Origin: Piscicola geometra
Taxonomy: Eukaryota; Annelida; Clitellata; Hirudinida; Piscicolidae
Assembly (NCBI GenBank): GCA_943735955.1
Contig: OX030957.1
Location: forward strand, 935,001 to 999,000
DNA length: 64,000 nucleotides
Direction: 5' to 3'
Shown one piece after another: positions 1 through 13,100 of this stretch (position 1 is the stretch's first letter; each line of letters opens with the position of its first letter). The notes beneath the pieces are model-generated. The model made no database searches and was not told where the DNA came from. It saw only the letters and a list, made by a program, of their open reading frames with translations. A program made the translations under genes and the position numbers.

Positions 1-24
1 GACTACATATATTCTGACAAATGT

Positions 25-1701
25 TCAGAAGTTGGTGAGAGGAGGAATGGGCGAAGTGAGAGATTGATAAAAATCTGGATTATGCAATGACGAGAATCGA
101 TGGTTGTAGTGCTGATAAAAAGAGCGATCGAAACAGCCCATGTCAGCGGAGGCTGCCTGCCCGGGAAGGTACATGCTGATCATGTCGACCAGGTCAGAGC
201 CAGGCATCACCGCGCCTGCTTCCTTCTGGTACATTCTTGAAGGGGGAAAGAAAGGACTGAAAGCGTTGGAAGAGTGGCTCAGAAACTCCTGCTTGATCAG
301 AGGTTTGTTTTTTTCTGAGCTGCCTTGACTCGATGTTTCGCTACTTTGAGAATTGTTAGCGTTGTTGTTGCTGCTGAAGCTACTGTTAATATTTGTAACG
401 TTGTTGTCTTTTGCCTGTGACATAGGTAAAAGTTCGTTTGAGCCTCGATTGAAGAATGAGTTCATGTTGTGGTACGAAGGAAAGCTCTCCATGCTTGACT
501 GACCTCCATAGACCGACGTGGAAACTGGCAGAAAAGGATTGCTAGAGTACGCGTACTGGCTGTCCACTGCGGGAATGCTAGACTGAGGGTAGTAGGGAGA
601 CATTTGTCTGAAGGGGTTTGTGTTGGAGCCGAAGAAATAGCTGTTGTTGTTTGAGTGGTTGTTGAAGTTCGAATAGGCTGAGTCGGCTCGGTGCATGAGA
701 GGGTGGTTCAGATCAGTGTTCGACGCGGAAATGCAACTGGAGTAGAGCGACTGGTGCTGGTTGTGGTGCATCTGGCTAGCGGTGACTGAGGCTCCCAACA
801 TGAACTTTGTGTCTTTCCTGAAAGCTGGCTTTGTTTTGCGGCGTGGTCTGTATTTGTAGTCAGGATGCTCTTTCAAGTGGATTGCTCTCAAACGCTTCGC
901 TTCGTCTATGAAAGGACGTTTTTCCCTGTCACTCAGCATCTTCCATTCCGTTCCGAGACGTTTTGAAATTTCGGAATTATGCATTTTCGGGTTTTCTTGC
1001 GCCATTTTCCTCCGTTGTCCACGCGACCAGACCATGAAAGCGTTCATCGGTCTCTTCACACGATCACTTTTCTTCTTCGCTGGTCCTTCATTGCTTGCAT
1101 GATGGGCACCGCTGTTGATGTGAGCACTGCTGTTGTGGTGGCCTGTGTTGGCTGTGAGAGTTGTCAGGTGTTTCTTGACACTGCTGGAGTTTTGGGACTC
1201 GGCAGTGGATGTGGTGGTGCTGGTGCGGCACTCGGTAGGTGAGTTGTGATGAGGAGCCGTTTGCGCTTGTGGTGGAGATGATGAATTGACTGGCTGACGG
1301 TTGTTACGGTGTTGTGAAGGATTGACGTTTTTGTTGTTGGTGCTTTTGCGAGGAGTGCTAGAGTGACTAGAAGTATTATTGCTGTAGTTGTGGCTATTGG
1401 CGTTGTTTGTGTTAGCGTTGGAGTTTGTAATATTGAGGTTACTACCAGAATTTTGATTTTTATTGTACGAAGCAGCATGAACTGTAGGTGTTTCTTTGAT
1501 GGGCAGATGCATGAATTGACTGTAGGAGAGCTGACTTGACGGGTAAGAATTTTGACTACTGGGGAACATCATGGAGGTATAATGCTTAGAGGCCATGCTG
1601 TTGGAGGTTGATGTTGCCGTGGTGGAAGAGGTAGAGAGGGGTGTCTTGAGCAAAGCCATGTCGTTACGACTCATATCTTTTGTGTAGAAAGATGACCACA
1701 T
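25..1701 (-). CDS. SoxB-group HMG-box transcription factor, single exon
   Basis: Intronless 558-aa ORF. The HMG box spans about residues 213-291 and has the Sox hallmarks [19 protein letters not shown] and [14 protein letters not shown]; the latter is typical of the SoxB group (Sox1/2/3/14/21). Sox boxes bind the minor groove at CATTGT-like sites and bend DNA, and SoxB factors act in neural and stem-cell specification. A short conserved-looking stretch directly after the box ([12 protein letters not shown]) resembles the SoxB post-box segment. The N-terminal 200 residues and the C-terminal half are low-complexity Ser/Asn/Thr/Gln/His/Tyr-rich, as expected for transactivation regions, and make the protein longer than vertebrate SoxB proteins (about 300-450 aa). 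The single-exon structure matches SoxB1 genes. B1 versus B2 is not decided by the box alone. The first ATG of the long frame was taken as start. Confidence 0.95.
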   Translation of the reverse strand: MWSSFYTKDMSRNDMALLKTPLSTSSTTATSTSNSMASKHYTSMMFPSSQNSYPSSQLSYSQFMHLPIKETPTVHAASYNKNQNSGSNLNITNSNANTNNANSHNYSNNTSSHSSTPRKSTNNKNVNPSQHRNNRQPVNSSSPPQAQTAPHHNSPTECRTSTTTSTAESQNSSSVKKHLTTLTANTGHHNSSAHINSGAHHASNEGPAKKKSDRVKRPMNAFMVWSRGQRRKMAQENPKMHNSEISKRLGTEWKMLSDREKRPFIDEAKRLRAIHLKEHPDYKYRPRRKTKPAFRKDTKFMLGASVTASQMHHNQHQSLYSSCISASNTDLNHPLMHRADSAYSNFNNHSNNNSYFFGSNTNPFRQMSPYYPQSSIPAVDSQYAYSSNPFLPVSTSVYGGQSSMESFPSYHNMNSFFNRGSNELLPMSQAKDNNVTNINSSFSSNNNANNSQSSETSSQGSSEKNKPLIKQEFLSHSSNAFSPFFPPSRMYQKEAGAVMPGSDLVDMISMYLPGQAASADMGCFDRSFYQHYNHRFSSLHNPDFYQSLTSPIPPLTNF

Positions 1702-3000
1702 TTTATATTTGTTTTTTAGTTTTAATATGTTTTAAAGTATGACGGCTGCTTAAGTATTTTTAATTTATTGAATTTTACTCCCAGTTGAATCCTTTGAAAG
1801 GAGATTTACAAAGCTCGAACCCCGATTGTGAGAGACTTATTGAAGCACAATAAAGTTGACAATGCGACGAGACGACGTGAGGTGGATAATTGAAAAGCTT
1901 GCTGGCCGTCTTGAATGAGTTTGTGTGAAAGCCGATGAATGAATAGCCCTCACGATGGCGGTACAAAGCTTTCAGGAACAAATAAAGAGAAGCACACTGC
2001 GTCTATAGGCAGTGCTACAACGCTTTACAAACGCTTTTGTCGTCGCAACAAGAATTGCCTTCTAAAAAGGAACCGAATAAAGCATTCAAATACTCTTCAT
2101 TCAACGCGACCTGTCCTTACATTGTTTATATATCAGCCTCTCATACACGAATGTATACAACGTCATCGTCTCCACTTTCATTCATCCACCGTCGTATGCG
2201 CTTGTATACACAAAGCAGTGGAGCAGGCAGCCCCGTCCAACACGTCTGCCTGCGTTAGTTTGACTGAATGGATAGCGCTTAACTGGTTGCTAAGGTTACG
2301 GCGTGTGGGCGTGGCTTGGAAGAACCAATGGAGTGAATGCATTGCCTTTGAATATTGTCTCTTCGATAAACTCCGCCCATCATTGTCCTGCTGATTGATT
2401 GACAGACTGGTTTTTTGGTTATTTGAATTCATTTTTGTTGTAGCTAGTGTATCGGCGCATTTGAGCCACAAGTTACAAAACCCACTATTTTCTATCTTCA
2501 AGCTCATCCCTTCGCGAGAATTCCAAAAGCACACAGTCACACTCCAGATTGATGAAGACTTCGCCAGGCAAATGGCTGTAAATCATGGAGACAACTACCT
2601 CCAATCGATAAGCCTTTGCCTTCTGCATTTTCATTTTTATCGACGTTCAAGTCATTATAGCCGCTATAATTCCATCGCAACATCCTCACTTTCCACGAGC
2701 AGTTCAACCACGACTTTTAGTGTTTTCTAACATCTTTCTGAGTTTTAATTGCCATTGTCAAATTTCATGACGTCATCATTATTTTCGGCATAATCATCAT
2801 TACTACCATCGTTGTCATCGTCATCAAGACCATCCCTTTCATTATCATCATGGGTTTTTCGACGACGACCTCCTTAATGCATTCTTCATTGTCATTATTA
2901 GTATCATTATCATCACCTTCATCGTTCTTTTCATTATATTTTTGTCGTTTTTGTTGTTTTCACTATTATTTAATTCACTGTTTTCATCCTTAAGGTTTTT
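1702..3000. promoter_or_regulatory. Probable SoxB upstream regulatory region
   Basis: No credible coding exon. The segment is less AT-rich than the DNA beyond it. It contains a GC-box-like GTGGGCGTGG (about 2305-2314), a CCAAT box (about 2325), a reverse GC box CCGCCC (about 2373) and a perfect CRE palindrome TGACGTCA at 2768-2775. Several CATTGTC or GTTGTC motifs (about 2384, 2752, 2811 and 2888) resemble Sox sites and would fit autoregulation. From about 2760 to 2950 it becomes an ATC/TCATTA-rich simple repeat. The regulatory role is inferred from position and motifs only. Confidence 0.4.
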
Positions 3001-3524
3001 TAAACATATTTGTTAATATGTTTGTATTTACTTATTTATCTAATGAAAAAAAATATATTGTATACTTTTATAAACAAATATTCATAATTTTTTCCATTTC
3101 AGAAAACTTAGTTTTATAGCTTTTATCTGAAACTTTAATAAAACTTTAATAGGTCGTTTGTTTCCTTCATTAAACATTAATGGCGCTAAACGTATTAAAA
3201 CTTTTTATTTTCGCCTTCTATTATTGCCCAAGCGTTGTTTACAAGTGTTTTACTTTGAAGATATTGTGGTTCAGAAGTTAAAACTGTATTTTAAACACAC
3301 TGCTATTTCACATGTTACTTTTATGCATTTTGAATTCTTTAATGTTTTTTTGCATTAAATAAACAATTTTAGGAATTGGAAAACTTTGCTGAAACCCTTA
3401 GTTTAAACTCTAATAATAATACATTTTTGAGCTTAAGTTAATAAAAAATGTCAATGCAATGTGAGGAAAGACTTTCTCAATTGGCGGTCATTAGGCATTT
3501 TCATGTTAAAGACTACGCGATGAC

Positions 3525-3600
3525 GGAGGAACCGGTGGCCGAGTGGTTAGCGACTCGTGGATTATTGCCATTGATCGTTGGTTCGATTGCCAAACATCCT
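3525..3600 (+). repeat. tRNA-like (Leu/Ser-type) sequence, probable SINE head or tRNA pseudogene
   Basis: An A-box TGGCCGAGTGGTTAGCG (3536-3552) and a B-box GGTTCGATTGC (3580-3590) occur at tRNA spacing. No convincing full acceptor stem or variable arm of a functional Leu or Ser tRNA is seen. An 87-codon open frame across it (3448-3711) is probably fortuitous. The following 200 bp (to about 3810) are GC-richer than the surroundings and could be the element body. Confidence 0.45.
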
Positions 3601-3810
3601 AGAAGCCAACAATTCTTTGAGAAAATATGGCGGCACCAAGACCCGTTAAGCAAAATTACAAAAAAATCGTTTGTAGTTAGTGTGAGAGAAAGAAAAACCT
3701 TTATTCAGTGAGGTGATTCTAGTATATGCTACTAGAGAGACAAAAGTCACCACTAGCCAAGCGAGTCAAGGAGTGCCTGTGTGTGCAAATGCGACTCACA
3801 CCACATTAAC

Positions 3811-4652
3811 GTTTACTTTATTTTGCGATTGTACTTGAGAATTGAGGCATATTCATTCTCTTAGGTATCTATTGGACTTGTGAATATCTAAAGTTGTGTT
3901 TGCGTTACAGCTTGGTCGCTTGACTTGTCATTAATTTCTTGTTACTTTGTGACGAACTAACGTGACTATAAACATTTAAGAAAGTTATACTCGATAAAAT
4001 ACAACCACATAATAAATAGTATTAGCACGTTTCTTTGAAAAGTTTAATTTCATACTTATCAAACTTCAATCGGTCTTTCTATCAATAATCCCTTCAGGAA
4101 ATACAGGACATTAAAAAAGCAATTGAGTCGATTAATCTTCCACCTTTGAGCATGCCAAGGTGAAACTCCACAATAATCGTTATGCTCTCATAAACGCCGT
4201 ATGACTTGTCAACTGCTCACTGTGCTAAACCAGATGATTATCTATCTTGACGAGCTCAAGCTATCAATGTTTCTTAATAAATGATCTTTCAAAGTTGAAT
4301 GAAAAGACAATAACCCAGAATACTTTAAACCGCTTAGTGCCTAAAGAAGGCATATGGACTTTAGTTGAAGAAAAGATTCTTAAATTAAATGTCAAATATG
4401 CGTTATCTTTAAAGTAAATTGTAATTATAAATGAAAGGTTACAGTTAAACAAAAAATTAAACGTGCTTAAGAAGCATGAAGTGAAGCTTTTAGCGTTTTG
4501 TGAATTACACGCATTCGTCGACGATGACGACGTTGCAGATGACGGATTCGAAGCGTTAATCATCGCCTGATCGTTGCGAGAAAAAAAGTTCTATTACTTT
4601 CATAATGAGAGTAGACTTGAAACGAAGTAAACGTTTTTAAACACAAACACGA
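3811..4652. other. AT-rich intergenic DNA with one doubtful coding-like stretch
   Basis: No recognisable gene. From about 4447 to 4567 (+) there is a short open stretch after a possible acceptor (tacag) that would encode a peptide with an acidic DDDDVADDGFEAL segment and then a stop. It could be a terminal exon, but no partner exon was found. Confidence 0.3.
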
Positions 4653-4718
4653 TTGAGGTTAATGAGATTTGTAAAGATTGTGTTTGGAAAGATTGTGTCA
4701 GAGATTATGCTTGTTAAT

Positions 4719-4889
4719 GCACACACAAAACCACACATAAACACACACACACACAATAACACAGACACACACACACAAACTCACACACGCAAACACACAC
4801 ACGCACACACACACGAACACACACGAACACACACGAACACACACGAACACACACACACACACACACATACACACACACACACACACAGC
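4719..4889. repeat. Imperfect (CA)n microsatellite
   Basis: A CA dinucleotide tract with internal interruptions (CACGAACACA units repeated around 4805-4850). The open frames through it on both strands encode only alternating His/Thr or Cys/Val and are artefacts. Confidence 0.95.
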
Positions 4890-4919
4890 AACGATAAAAA
4901 CCATACAAGATCCAATTAG

Positions 4920-6388
4920 TAGAAATTCTCAAAGCATCAAAATAATAAGAATTACAAGAACATATCCACAACTACAAATTTGATTTTCTTTAATTTAAAT
5001 AACAACTTACTTAAACGAAATTTGAATATTAAAAAACAAGTGTAATCTTTAAAAAAAATATTTGGTAATTTTCACACTTCAACAAAAACACGCATTAACC
5101 ACAAATAAAAACATAATTAAAAGAGAAAACATAAATAAAATCTAGGGAAAAAAAATTCACATAAAAATACACAAAGACACGCGTGTAAATCGCAGCACAA
5201 ATGCCTCAGAAGGGTTTCAGGCAAATTAGCCTTGCAAGCTGTTGACAGGCATCTGAGGCAATTTGATACTGGAGTTCGTATGGATGAGGTGAAGAATGAG
5301 TCATATTAAAAGAAAAAATGTTTTGCAAATTATTTAGATTTACAAATTAAAAATAATATAACAGACCCACACAATTAATAATATATATTTCTAAAATTGG
5401 ATTTATTGTAGAAAAAGATGATAAAAGCGTTTCAATTGGAACTTTTTTCAAAACATTTAAATACATAAATGGTAAAAAAAGTGATAAAGGGTTTGAAAAA
5501 TATCCATTATTTCTCCATTTCCTGACATTATCTTCGTCGCATCGTGCTGATTGCGAAAATGGCGACAGGTGCAAGCTAAAAAAAAAGATTTGTAGTGAAA
5601 ATATTTTATTTGTCGCTTTGTGTTTTATAAAATGTTGTTGAACATTTTTTAGGGAAAAAGTTTCAAAGTATTTAAAATTTTTAAAATTTGAATTTAAATA
5701 AATTTATAAATACTATTTTCTTACAAATATATAGAAATATATCAAAAATTTATATTTTTCACAAAAAATATAAATATATTTTAAAAATAAAATTATTAGT
5801 ACTTAATAATAGTTCAAAAATATAAATTTTCAAAAATATATTTTTCTATCTTTCGAAGAGGCTAAATTCAAGGTGCTAAACATTGTCTTTCAATGCCCTA
5901 GACAGAGGCCTTGTTTGATCGTCACAAGTGCTTTTACTTACGCTGATGGATTATTGAACAAGTGGACGGGATGGTGCATGGGGAATTCCGGAACAAAAAA
6001 TTAAAAGAAAGTTTAATTTCAACTTTAAAAAATTAAATTTGAAAATAGTATCTAATAAATATTATAATAGATTATCTTTTTTTAAACGTGAAAAACGAAA
6101 TGCCAAAATAATTAAATTTCAAAAAAAAATTTTCTTACTTTTTAAACTAGAAAAACGTTTCAGTTTTTAATTCCAGTGATTTTAATTGTTTTTTTTACTA
6201 TATAAAAAACTTATTTTAAACATCTGTGCATAAACGACAGATAGACATCACAAGCAGCCGCACACAATCATCAAGTTAATTAGAGAAGCTCAGGTTGTTT
6301 GCCTGCGATCAGCGGGTGTGAGTCTTAATGGCCCGGCAATGTTGCACAACATATCCACGCAAGCCCCCCCCTCTGAATGAGCTGTGCT
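4920..6388. other. AT-rich gene desert with GC-richer islands
   Basis: No gene seen. Islands of ordinary base composition stand out at about 5180-5290, 5870-5990 and 6235-6390 from DNA that is otherwise mainly A/T. The first contains the inverted repeat listed separately. Confidence 0.4.
5202..5260. repeat. Inverted repeat (hairpin) inside a GC-richer island
   Basis: Perfect 9-bp arms TGCCTCAGA (5202-5210) and TCTGAGGCA (5252-5260) are separated by 41 bp. Extra partial pairing is possible (GGCAAATTAGCC and CTTGCAAG in the loop). It may be a structured RNA, a transposon relic or part of a regulatory element; nothing decides between these. Confidence 0.5.
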
Positions 6389-6389
6389 A

Positions 6390-7159
6390 ATGAGTGAGTG
6401 AGTGAGTGAGTGAGTGAGTGAGTGAGTGAGTGAGTGAGTGAGTGAGTGAGTGAGTGAGTGAGTGAGTGAGTGAGTGAGTGAGTGAGTGAGTGAGTGAGTG
6501 AGTGAGTGAGTGAGTGAGTGAGTGAGTGAGTGAGTGAGTGAGTGAGTGAGTGAGTGAGTGAGTGAGTGAGTGAGTGAGTGAGTGAGTGAGTGAGTGAGTG
6601 AGTGAGTGAGTGAGTGAGTGAGTGAGTGAGTGAGTGAGTGAGTGAGTGAGTGAGTGAGTGAGTGAGTGAGTGAGTGAGTGAGTGAGTGAGTGAGTGAGTG
6701 AGTGAGTGAGTGAGTGAGTGAGTGAGTGAGTGAGTGAGTGAGTGAGTGAGTGAGTGAGTGAGTGAGTGAGTGAGTGAGTGAGTGAGTGAGTGAGTGAGTG
6801 AGTGAGTGAGTGAGTGAGTGAGTGAGTGAGTGAGTGAGTGAGTGAGTGAGTGAGTGAGTGAGTGAGTGAGTGAGTGAGTGAGTGAGTGAGTGAGTGAGTG
6901 AGTGAGTGAGTGAGTGAGTGAGTGAGTGAGTGAGTGAGTGAGTGAGTGAGTGAGTGAGTGAGTGAGTGAGTGAGTGAGTGAGTGAGTGAGTGAGTGAGTG
7001 AGTGAGTGAGTGAGTGAGTGAGTGAGTGAGTGAGTGAGTGAGTGAGTGAGTGAGTGAGTGAGTGAGTGAGTGAGTGAGTGAGTGAGTGAGTGAGTGAGTG
7101 AGTGAGTGAGTGAGTGAGTGAGTGAGTGAGTGAGTGAGTGAGTGAGTGAGTGAGTGAGT
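6390..7159. repeat. Long pure GAGT tetranucleotide array (~192 units)
   Basis: About 770 bp of uninterrupted (TGAG)n with no visible substitution. The unit introduces TGA in all three forward frames, so it is not coding. The left flank is a GC-richer island; the right flank starts abruptly with an A/T run. Confidence 0.98.
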
Positions 7160-10100
7160 TTAAAAAAAATAACTTAAAGAATTATTTTGGTCATAACTAA
7201 AGAGTTTTTATTAACGTAGTTTAAAGACAAGTTGTCCCAACATTGAAAATCTTTTGTGTTTTAATCAATCTTTTGAAAAATCAAAAAACAAAATATTCAA
7301 AAAATTTGTTAATAATAATGATAAAATGAACTTGAAAAATATATTTGAAAAATATTTTTCTTCACACAATCTTCTATTATCTTTTTCAATAAAAACAATA
7401 ATTAATCAAACAATTAGCAAAATTTGACAAAAAATAAACAAGCGCCGCATGAGAATTCCAACTACGGCATCTTTCTGTTTCCTGTCACGTGACGTGTCTA
7501 TTAATCTCACACAAACTCCTTTCATGCGTGTCTGCCCTCCGTTATGTCTTCTGCACCAGGAAATCTTCTTCCCGCCCTTTATCATCTAAACTCTTTTTCA
7601 TCTACTCTAATTTTGTATGTTAGCTATTTTTTTTGTTTATTAAAAGTACTTTAGTGTTGTTTTAGATGATTTTTTTGTTTTTAGGATTTATTCAATTCGT
7701 TCATTCTTTGGAAAATGTTGAAAAAATATTTCGAAAATTTCGAAAATAAATTGTTACTTTTATTTGCTTTTTTTGCTTCCAATATATTCCGTAAACTAAA
7801 TTTTATTCTGTCACTATCATCCACCTTTATTGACAGTTTAAACGTTTTTGTGCACCTATGCAGCTTAGAATGAAGATCGAAAAGCAATGAGTTGTTGCGG
7901 ATGAAACAGTAAGAATGCAACGATGAAAAGAAAAATAGGGCGTCATGCTGGAATTCGGCGTGGAAAAGATAAGAAGGAAATGAAGGCATAAGATGCTTAA
8001 TGACACTTCATTATAATGTTGATGATAGTATCACGAAGTCTCTTATGTATATTTTATAAAAAATTATTAACTACAAAATCACAAATCTCTTGAGTGATCC
8101 CTTGAAACAACGGTGAACTCTCTATGAAACCAAGTGTCACAAAGTAACCGTTTAATTACGTCTCTTCGGATAACATCTTGGCGAGCCATCACAGCAATAA
8201 ATTTCACAAAATCCATAAATGCGTCTGCATATGACGTTGAGTAATTTTTTATATAACTTGAATTAGATTGATTAATCTAAATTTATGGTTAAATAATACT
8301 TTTTTTAAATAATTATGTATTAAATAATAAGTAATCTATTAATTAACACATTAAAAAAAAGTATAATACTTAAACTTAATATTGTAAACATATATTTAAT
8401 CGTGAAAGTAATTCCGATTTTAAGATCTTAATAGCATTAAAAAAACTAAATTAAATACTATGAAACATAGGCAGACTTATCAAGTAAATCATTTTTATTG
8501 CCCTTATCAAATCGACCATACTCCCATCTCTCCACTCGTCTATCGACGTATTGATTAAATCTTCTTCTGACTTCTAGTTTTTAAGGGACAGACTATTCTT
8601 ATCGATCTGATTTTAAACTTAAAATAAAAAAAAGTGTCAACTCAATTTGCATAAAAATTATTTTTTGTTTTATGAACGATGATAATGTTAAGAAATTAAA
8701 TTGAGAATAAAAATTCAAAAAGGTGTTGAAAAGTTTATTATGTAGAAAATTATTCAATATGAATTAAAATTGCGAGTTTTTAAGTTCGTTTTAGAACAAT
8801 AAACCATAGCTTGAGTGAAAGAGAATACAATGAAGCCAATAAAATAAAATAAAGTTTTGAAATGAGTTATTTATTATGAACCTAAAATTCGATAAGATAA
8901 ATTGCAAGTGAGACAACAATAGTTTTGAATGACTTGCTCTACAATGAAGTGTAAAACTAGTAAAAGAAGTTATGATAACGATGAAGATGATGAATAGAGA
9001 CAGCTGGGTCGGCGTTGAATGATAAATCAAAGCTTTTGAGGGTTGTCTCGCCTGCTGTCATCCATAAATATCAGTGACCACGTCGAAATCAATCGATCAA
9101 GATTGAACTTGGATTACATTTGTTCATTTGATAATTAATTTAATTGATACTTTATTAGCTTGTCGTATAAATATTATTTTACTAAAAAATTCAAATTTCA
9201 GTTTGGAAGAGACTTTTTTGAAGTTATTAAAGTAATAAATTAATAAAAAGAACTAAACTAGAAAAAGAATCGACTCTGAACTTAAAGCTCAATTGACGGT
9301 TTTTTTAAAGTAGGAAAAGCAACGATTACCTGGATAAAAAATCGAGTAAACGAGAAAGTTTTAAGCCCGGTTATTATTTTTATAAGTTGAAAATAATTGG
9401 AAATATACAAAAGTTAAATTAAAAAATAATTTATAAAATATTAAATTTAAATTCATCTCAGTTGTCTAAAAACTTTAATCAATAAAGTTTTTATAAAGTG
9501 AAATAAGGTTTTGCCAAAGTATATTTTTTTAGGTCAAACACAAAAATGAATAAAACTACTTTTTATATTAAGCTAATAATACAAATACAAATATATATCC
9601 ACAGTATATCTTTTCAGGCCTATTGAATTGGAAAAAAGATTTTCACACATAAAAAAGCATACTTAAAAAAAATTATATTAAGATTTGATTTTTCGATACC
9701 CGGGTCTTTAGATTTGACCCGTGGCCATCTCTAAGATTAATGCTCGATAACTTTAATTTCTTGGTGACCTATTTTTTCTAAACATTCAGATGAATAAACT
9801 TTTTAATAAAGATCAAAGAGCAAAAACTTTATTTTAAATTTTATTTATGTCTTTAAAATGCTGTTTGGTCAGGTTTGGGACGGCTGAATATGGGCGTTAT
9901 CTACGAGCTACTGTCATGCTACGAAGTCATAAACATCCCTGTCCCGTCACATTTCATACAATATTGGTTTACTACAGTTACCGTCGCCACTGCCACTGCC
10001 ACTACAATTACAACTAAATTTACAACTACTACTACTACTATTACCATTATAACCATTAAATTAGACAATAATAATATTAAAATAATAATAAAATAATAAT

Positions 10101-13100
10101 AATAATAATAATAATGAACAATAGAAATAATAATTATTATTATTATTATTTATAGCATTTATTTATTTAATTGTTGTTAGAACTATTACTACTAAAACCA
10201 TTAATTCCACTACTACTATCATCTTTGGTGTTGAAAAATTAGCACAACAATGACATCTAGGTGTAGCTGATTCAAGGCATTTATAAAGGATAAAAACAAC
10301 AATAAAGATACTTTTCGGTAACTTATGTTCAATTAATTTATTTACATTGAGTTTGAAAATTTTGTTTTGTAAAAATAAACACTTCTTATCAATCCTTCCC
10401 CAATTGAAAATCTAGGATATTCTATGTTATTCGAAATTTCAAACAAAATAACAAAAACTTATTTTAGATATTTTTTACGATTTTCAATATAAAATTTTTT
10501 CATCAAACAAATTTTGGAATATTTTATTTTTCCACAAGCTTACTTTTTATCGACCAAGGCGAAACAATAGAAACGATGGAGACAATGCAGTAACTTATCG
10601 ATTATATATCACATTTTAGAAAAATAGTTTGAAAGTAAAATATTGAAAGCCCTAAAAATTATGTTAAAACTATAACGGGAAAATTGTTGACTTAATACAA
10701 TTTTTCATTTATACTATACTTTTAACAAATGAGAGATACTTTTTTAGTGTTTTTTCGAAAAACATTAAAAAATAAACAAAATAATTTTTTTAATACTTTT
10801 TCCACAATTTGATTAAAAGATATTTCAATAATTAAAAAATCTTCAATATTTTAAAATTTTAATTATATTTTTGAATATATTAAAAACTCAATAAAAATGT
10901 TTAAAGGGCAAAATATTTTAAACAAATTTTTCAAAAATAAATTTTTAAATATCGACAACTGTTCTTAAAAATACGCATTAAAAAGTAATATAAGCTGCCA
11001 AACAAATTTTTTAACTCCTACAACCTAATTTATAAATACATCATTTTTATTTCCATTTTCCCCATTTTGCTTTTAAAAATTATAAAACTAAAATAATATA
11101 GAAACTCATAAAATTTTTATTCTAACTCAATTAAAAAAGTCAAAATAATAAATGACAAATATTCAATATAATCAAGTTTCTTTCAGGGATGTCCAAATGA
11201 AGCATTGGCTTCTTATTCAAATCATAAGTTGCTCAACCTTTCCGCTGAAACATTAGTTAAATAAACTGCAATTCGATTTTATTTAAATAGTATTATAAAA
11301 TTTTGTTGAAACTTTTTTTTCCGAACAGTTTAATTAAATGTCTCAAGAAATCATTAAAAACAAATTTCACAATTTAGAAATAATCATTATTAATATAATA
11401 AAAAAACTTGTAAAAAAAACAAACAAATATTTTATTTTTATACATAATCTTTCGGTCAAAAACTGTTTCTTTCAGTGTTTATATTAAATGAAAATTTTCT
11501 GAGCATTTTAAAACGAATCAGTCACATCTAAAAATCTCACACCTCACACAAGTCGCTTGTGAGAAAGTGAAAAAATTATAATGAGAATTACGTTAAATTT
11601 TTAAAATCAAATAGAATAAAATAAAAATCAAAATTTCTATTATATTCCCCTCTATTTTAGTGCAATTTTTTTCATTTATTGAAATATGTGTGTTTTATTT
11701 CATTGTAATAGATTTAAAAGTGTTTCAATGCCTTTAAATAAGAAGCCTTCTATAGTATTTTGATGCATTGCATTGTATTAAATTTGATAGAAGTGTTTAA
11801 TTTGTATTCATTCAGAACAGGTCAATCTTACAGTAAAGTTTGCCATTGAAGTTCTAATCAGCGTATGAGCTAACGAGATTTTTTCAAGCGAGAAGGCATT
11901 TTTCCTGTTACAAAAAAAACAATATAAGATGGCGGTGGTGGTGGAACTTCTAAAGTTGGGACGATGGTGGTACTGAAAATGATTATAATGATTAGAATGT
12001 GAATGAATATGAAGGTGATGATGAATATTATTATAAAGATTGCTATGAATTGTGTACTTATTCCAATTTAAACTTTAAAAAGTTAATTAAAAATTTATAT
12101 AGAATTTTTAACTATGATTTAAATGATTGAATAATATATATTTTGATTAAAAACTCTAAATTAGTGATTGATATAAGTGACGCTGGCAAGTTGATGTGGT
12201 CTCAAAGAGTGCGACGGGGTTACGCCCTTTGGTGGTGCTTGTCATCGTGGTGCTTGTATCGAGCAATTCTGGTGTCAGCCTCAGCGCAATTAACCGCTTG
12301 AAAGAAGGTGCAACAAAACAGCAATCATAAATTGCTGAATGTGTGTTTTGTGTTTTTGAGATTTTAAAATGTTGTTTTAGTTTGTGCTTTTTATCTATTT
12401 TTTGCAAATATTTTTTTATCTAAAAATGTTTCAATAAGTTTTTTAAAAGTTTTTTATTTTACGCTTTTTTTTCTTTCAAAGTTTCAAAGTTGCTACAGTA
12501 CCTGACAATAGAACTGTTTTTTTGTCGTTGCAAGGGCTTTTGAAAAATGTAAGTTCATCAAATAAGAATTTTTTAATGAAATTTTATTTTTCTTTAAAAA
12601 AAGTTTTCGTTAACATTTTTACAATTTCCCTTTTAAACTTTCATTCTTGATAACATGTGTTTTTTCATTTGTTTTGTATCTTTGCAGCCTTTTAACAAAC
12701 CACTCTCACATATTTATCCTCATCATCTTATTATCCCACATCCTTCACACAAGCATCCAATCATTATCACCGTAGAATCGCCTGCTAACAAGGCATCTTC
12801 CAAGACAGCACTAAACGGCATTTTCCACGTCTCCTCTGTCAGACCCAATCTAATCGTTTTGTGACAGTTTGCATTTAATTTCTACCTGACAGGTTCCATA
12901 CAAATGGTATGTTCCTCTTCGCTTATATCAACAACCACTAATTTCGAGGTAACATTTATAAAAAGATTTATTTTATGACGACAATTAAGCAGATCTTTAT
13001 AAGACTGTCACTGCGTAATGGTCTTAGCGTCTTTTAATTGCTATAATTTAACTTTTGACATTTCAAAACACTGAAATTTAAAAAAATATTTTGACTAATA

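Noticed and set aside
1164..1478. 104-aa minus-strand frame inside SoxB
   Set aside because: Shadow of the low-complexity SoxB coding region in another frame.
4447..4567. Possible acidic terminal exon (DDDDVADDGFEAL)
   Set aside because: One acceptor and a stop are visible but there is no partner exon, homology or donor, so it is too weak to call as a gene.
4653..4971. Open frames rich in His/Thr or Cys/Val
   Set aside because: They are translations of the (CA)n microsatellite, not genes.
9703..9722. Short inverted repeat CGGGTC/GACCCG
   Set aside because: Six-base arms with a small loop are expected by chance in a sequence of this length.
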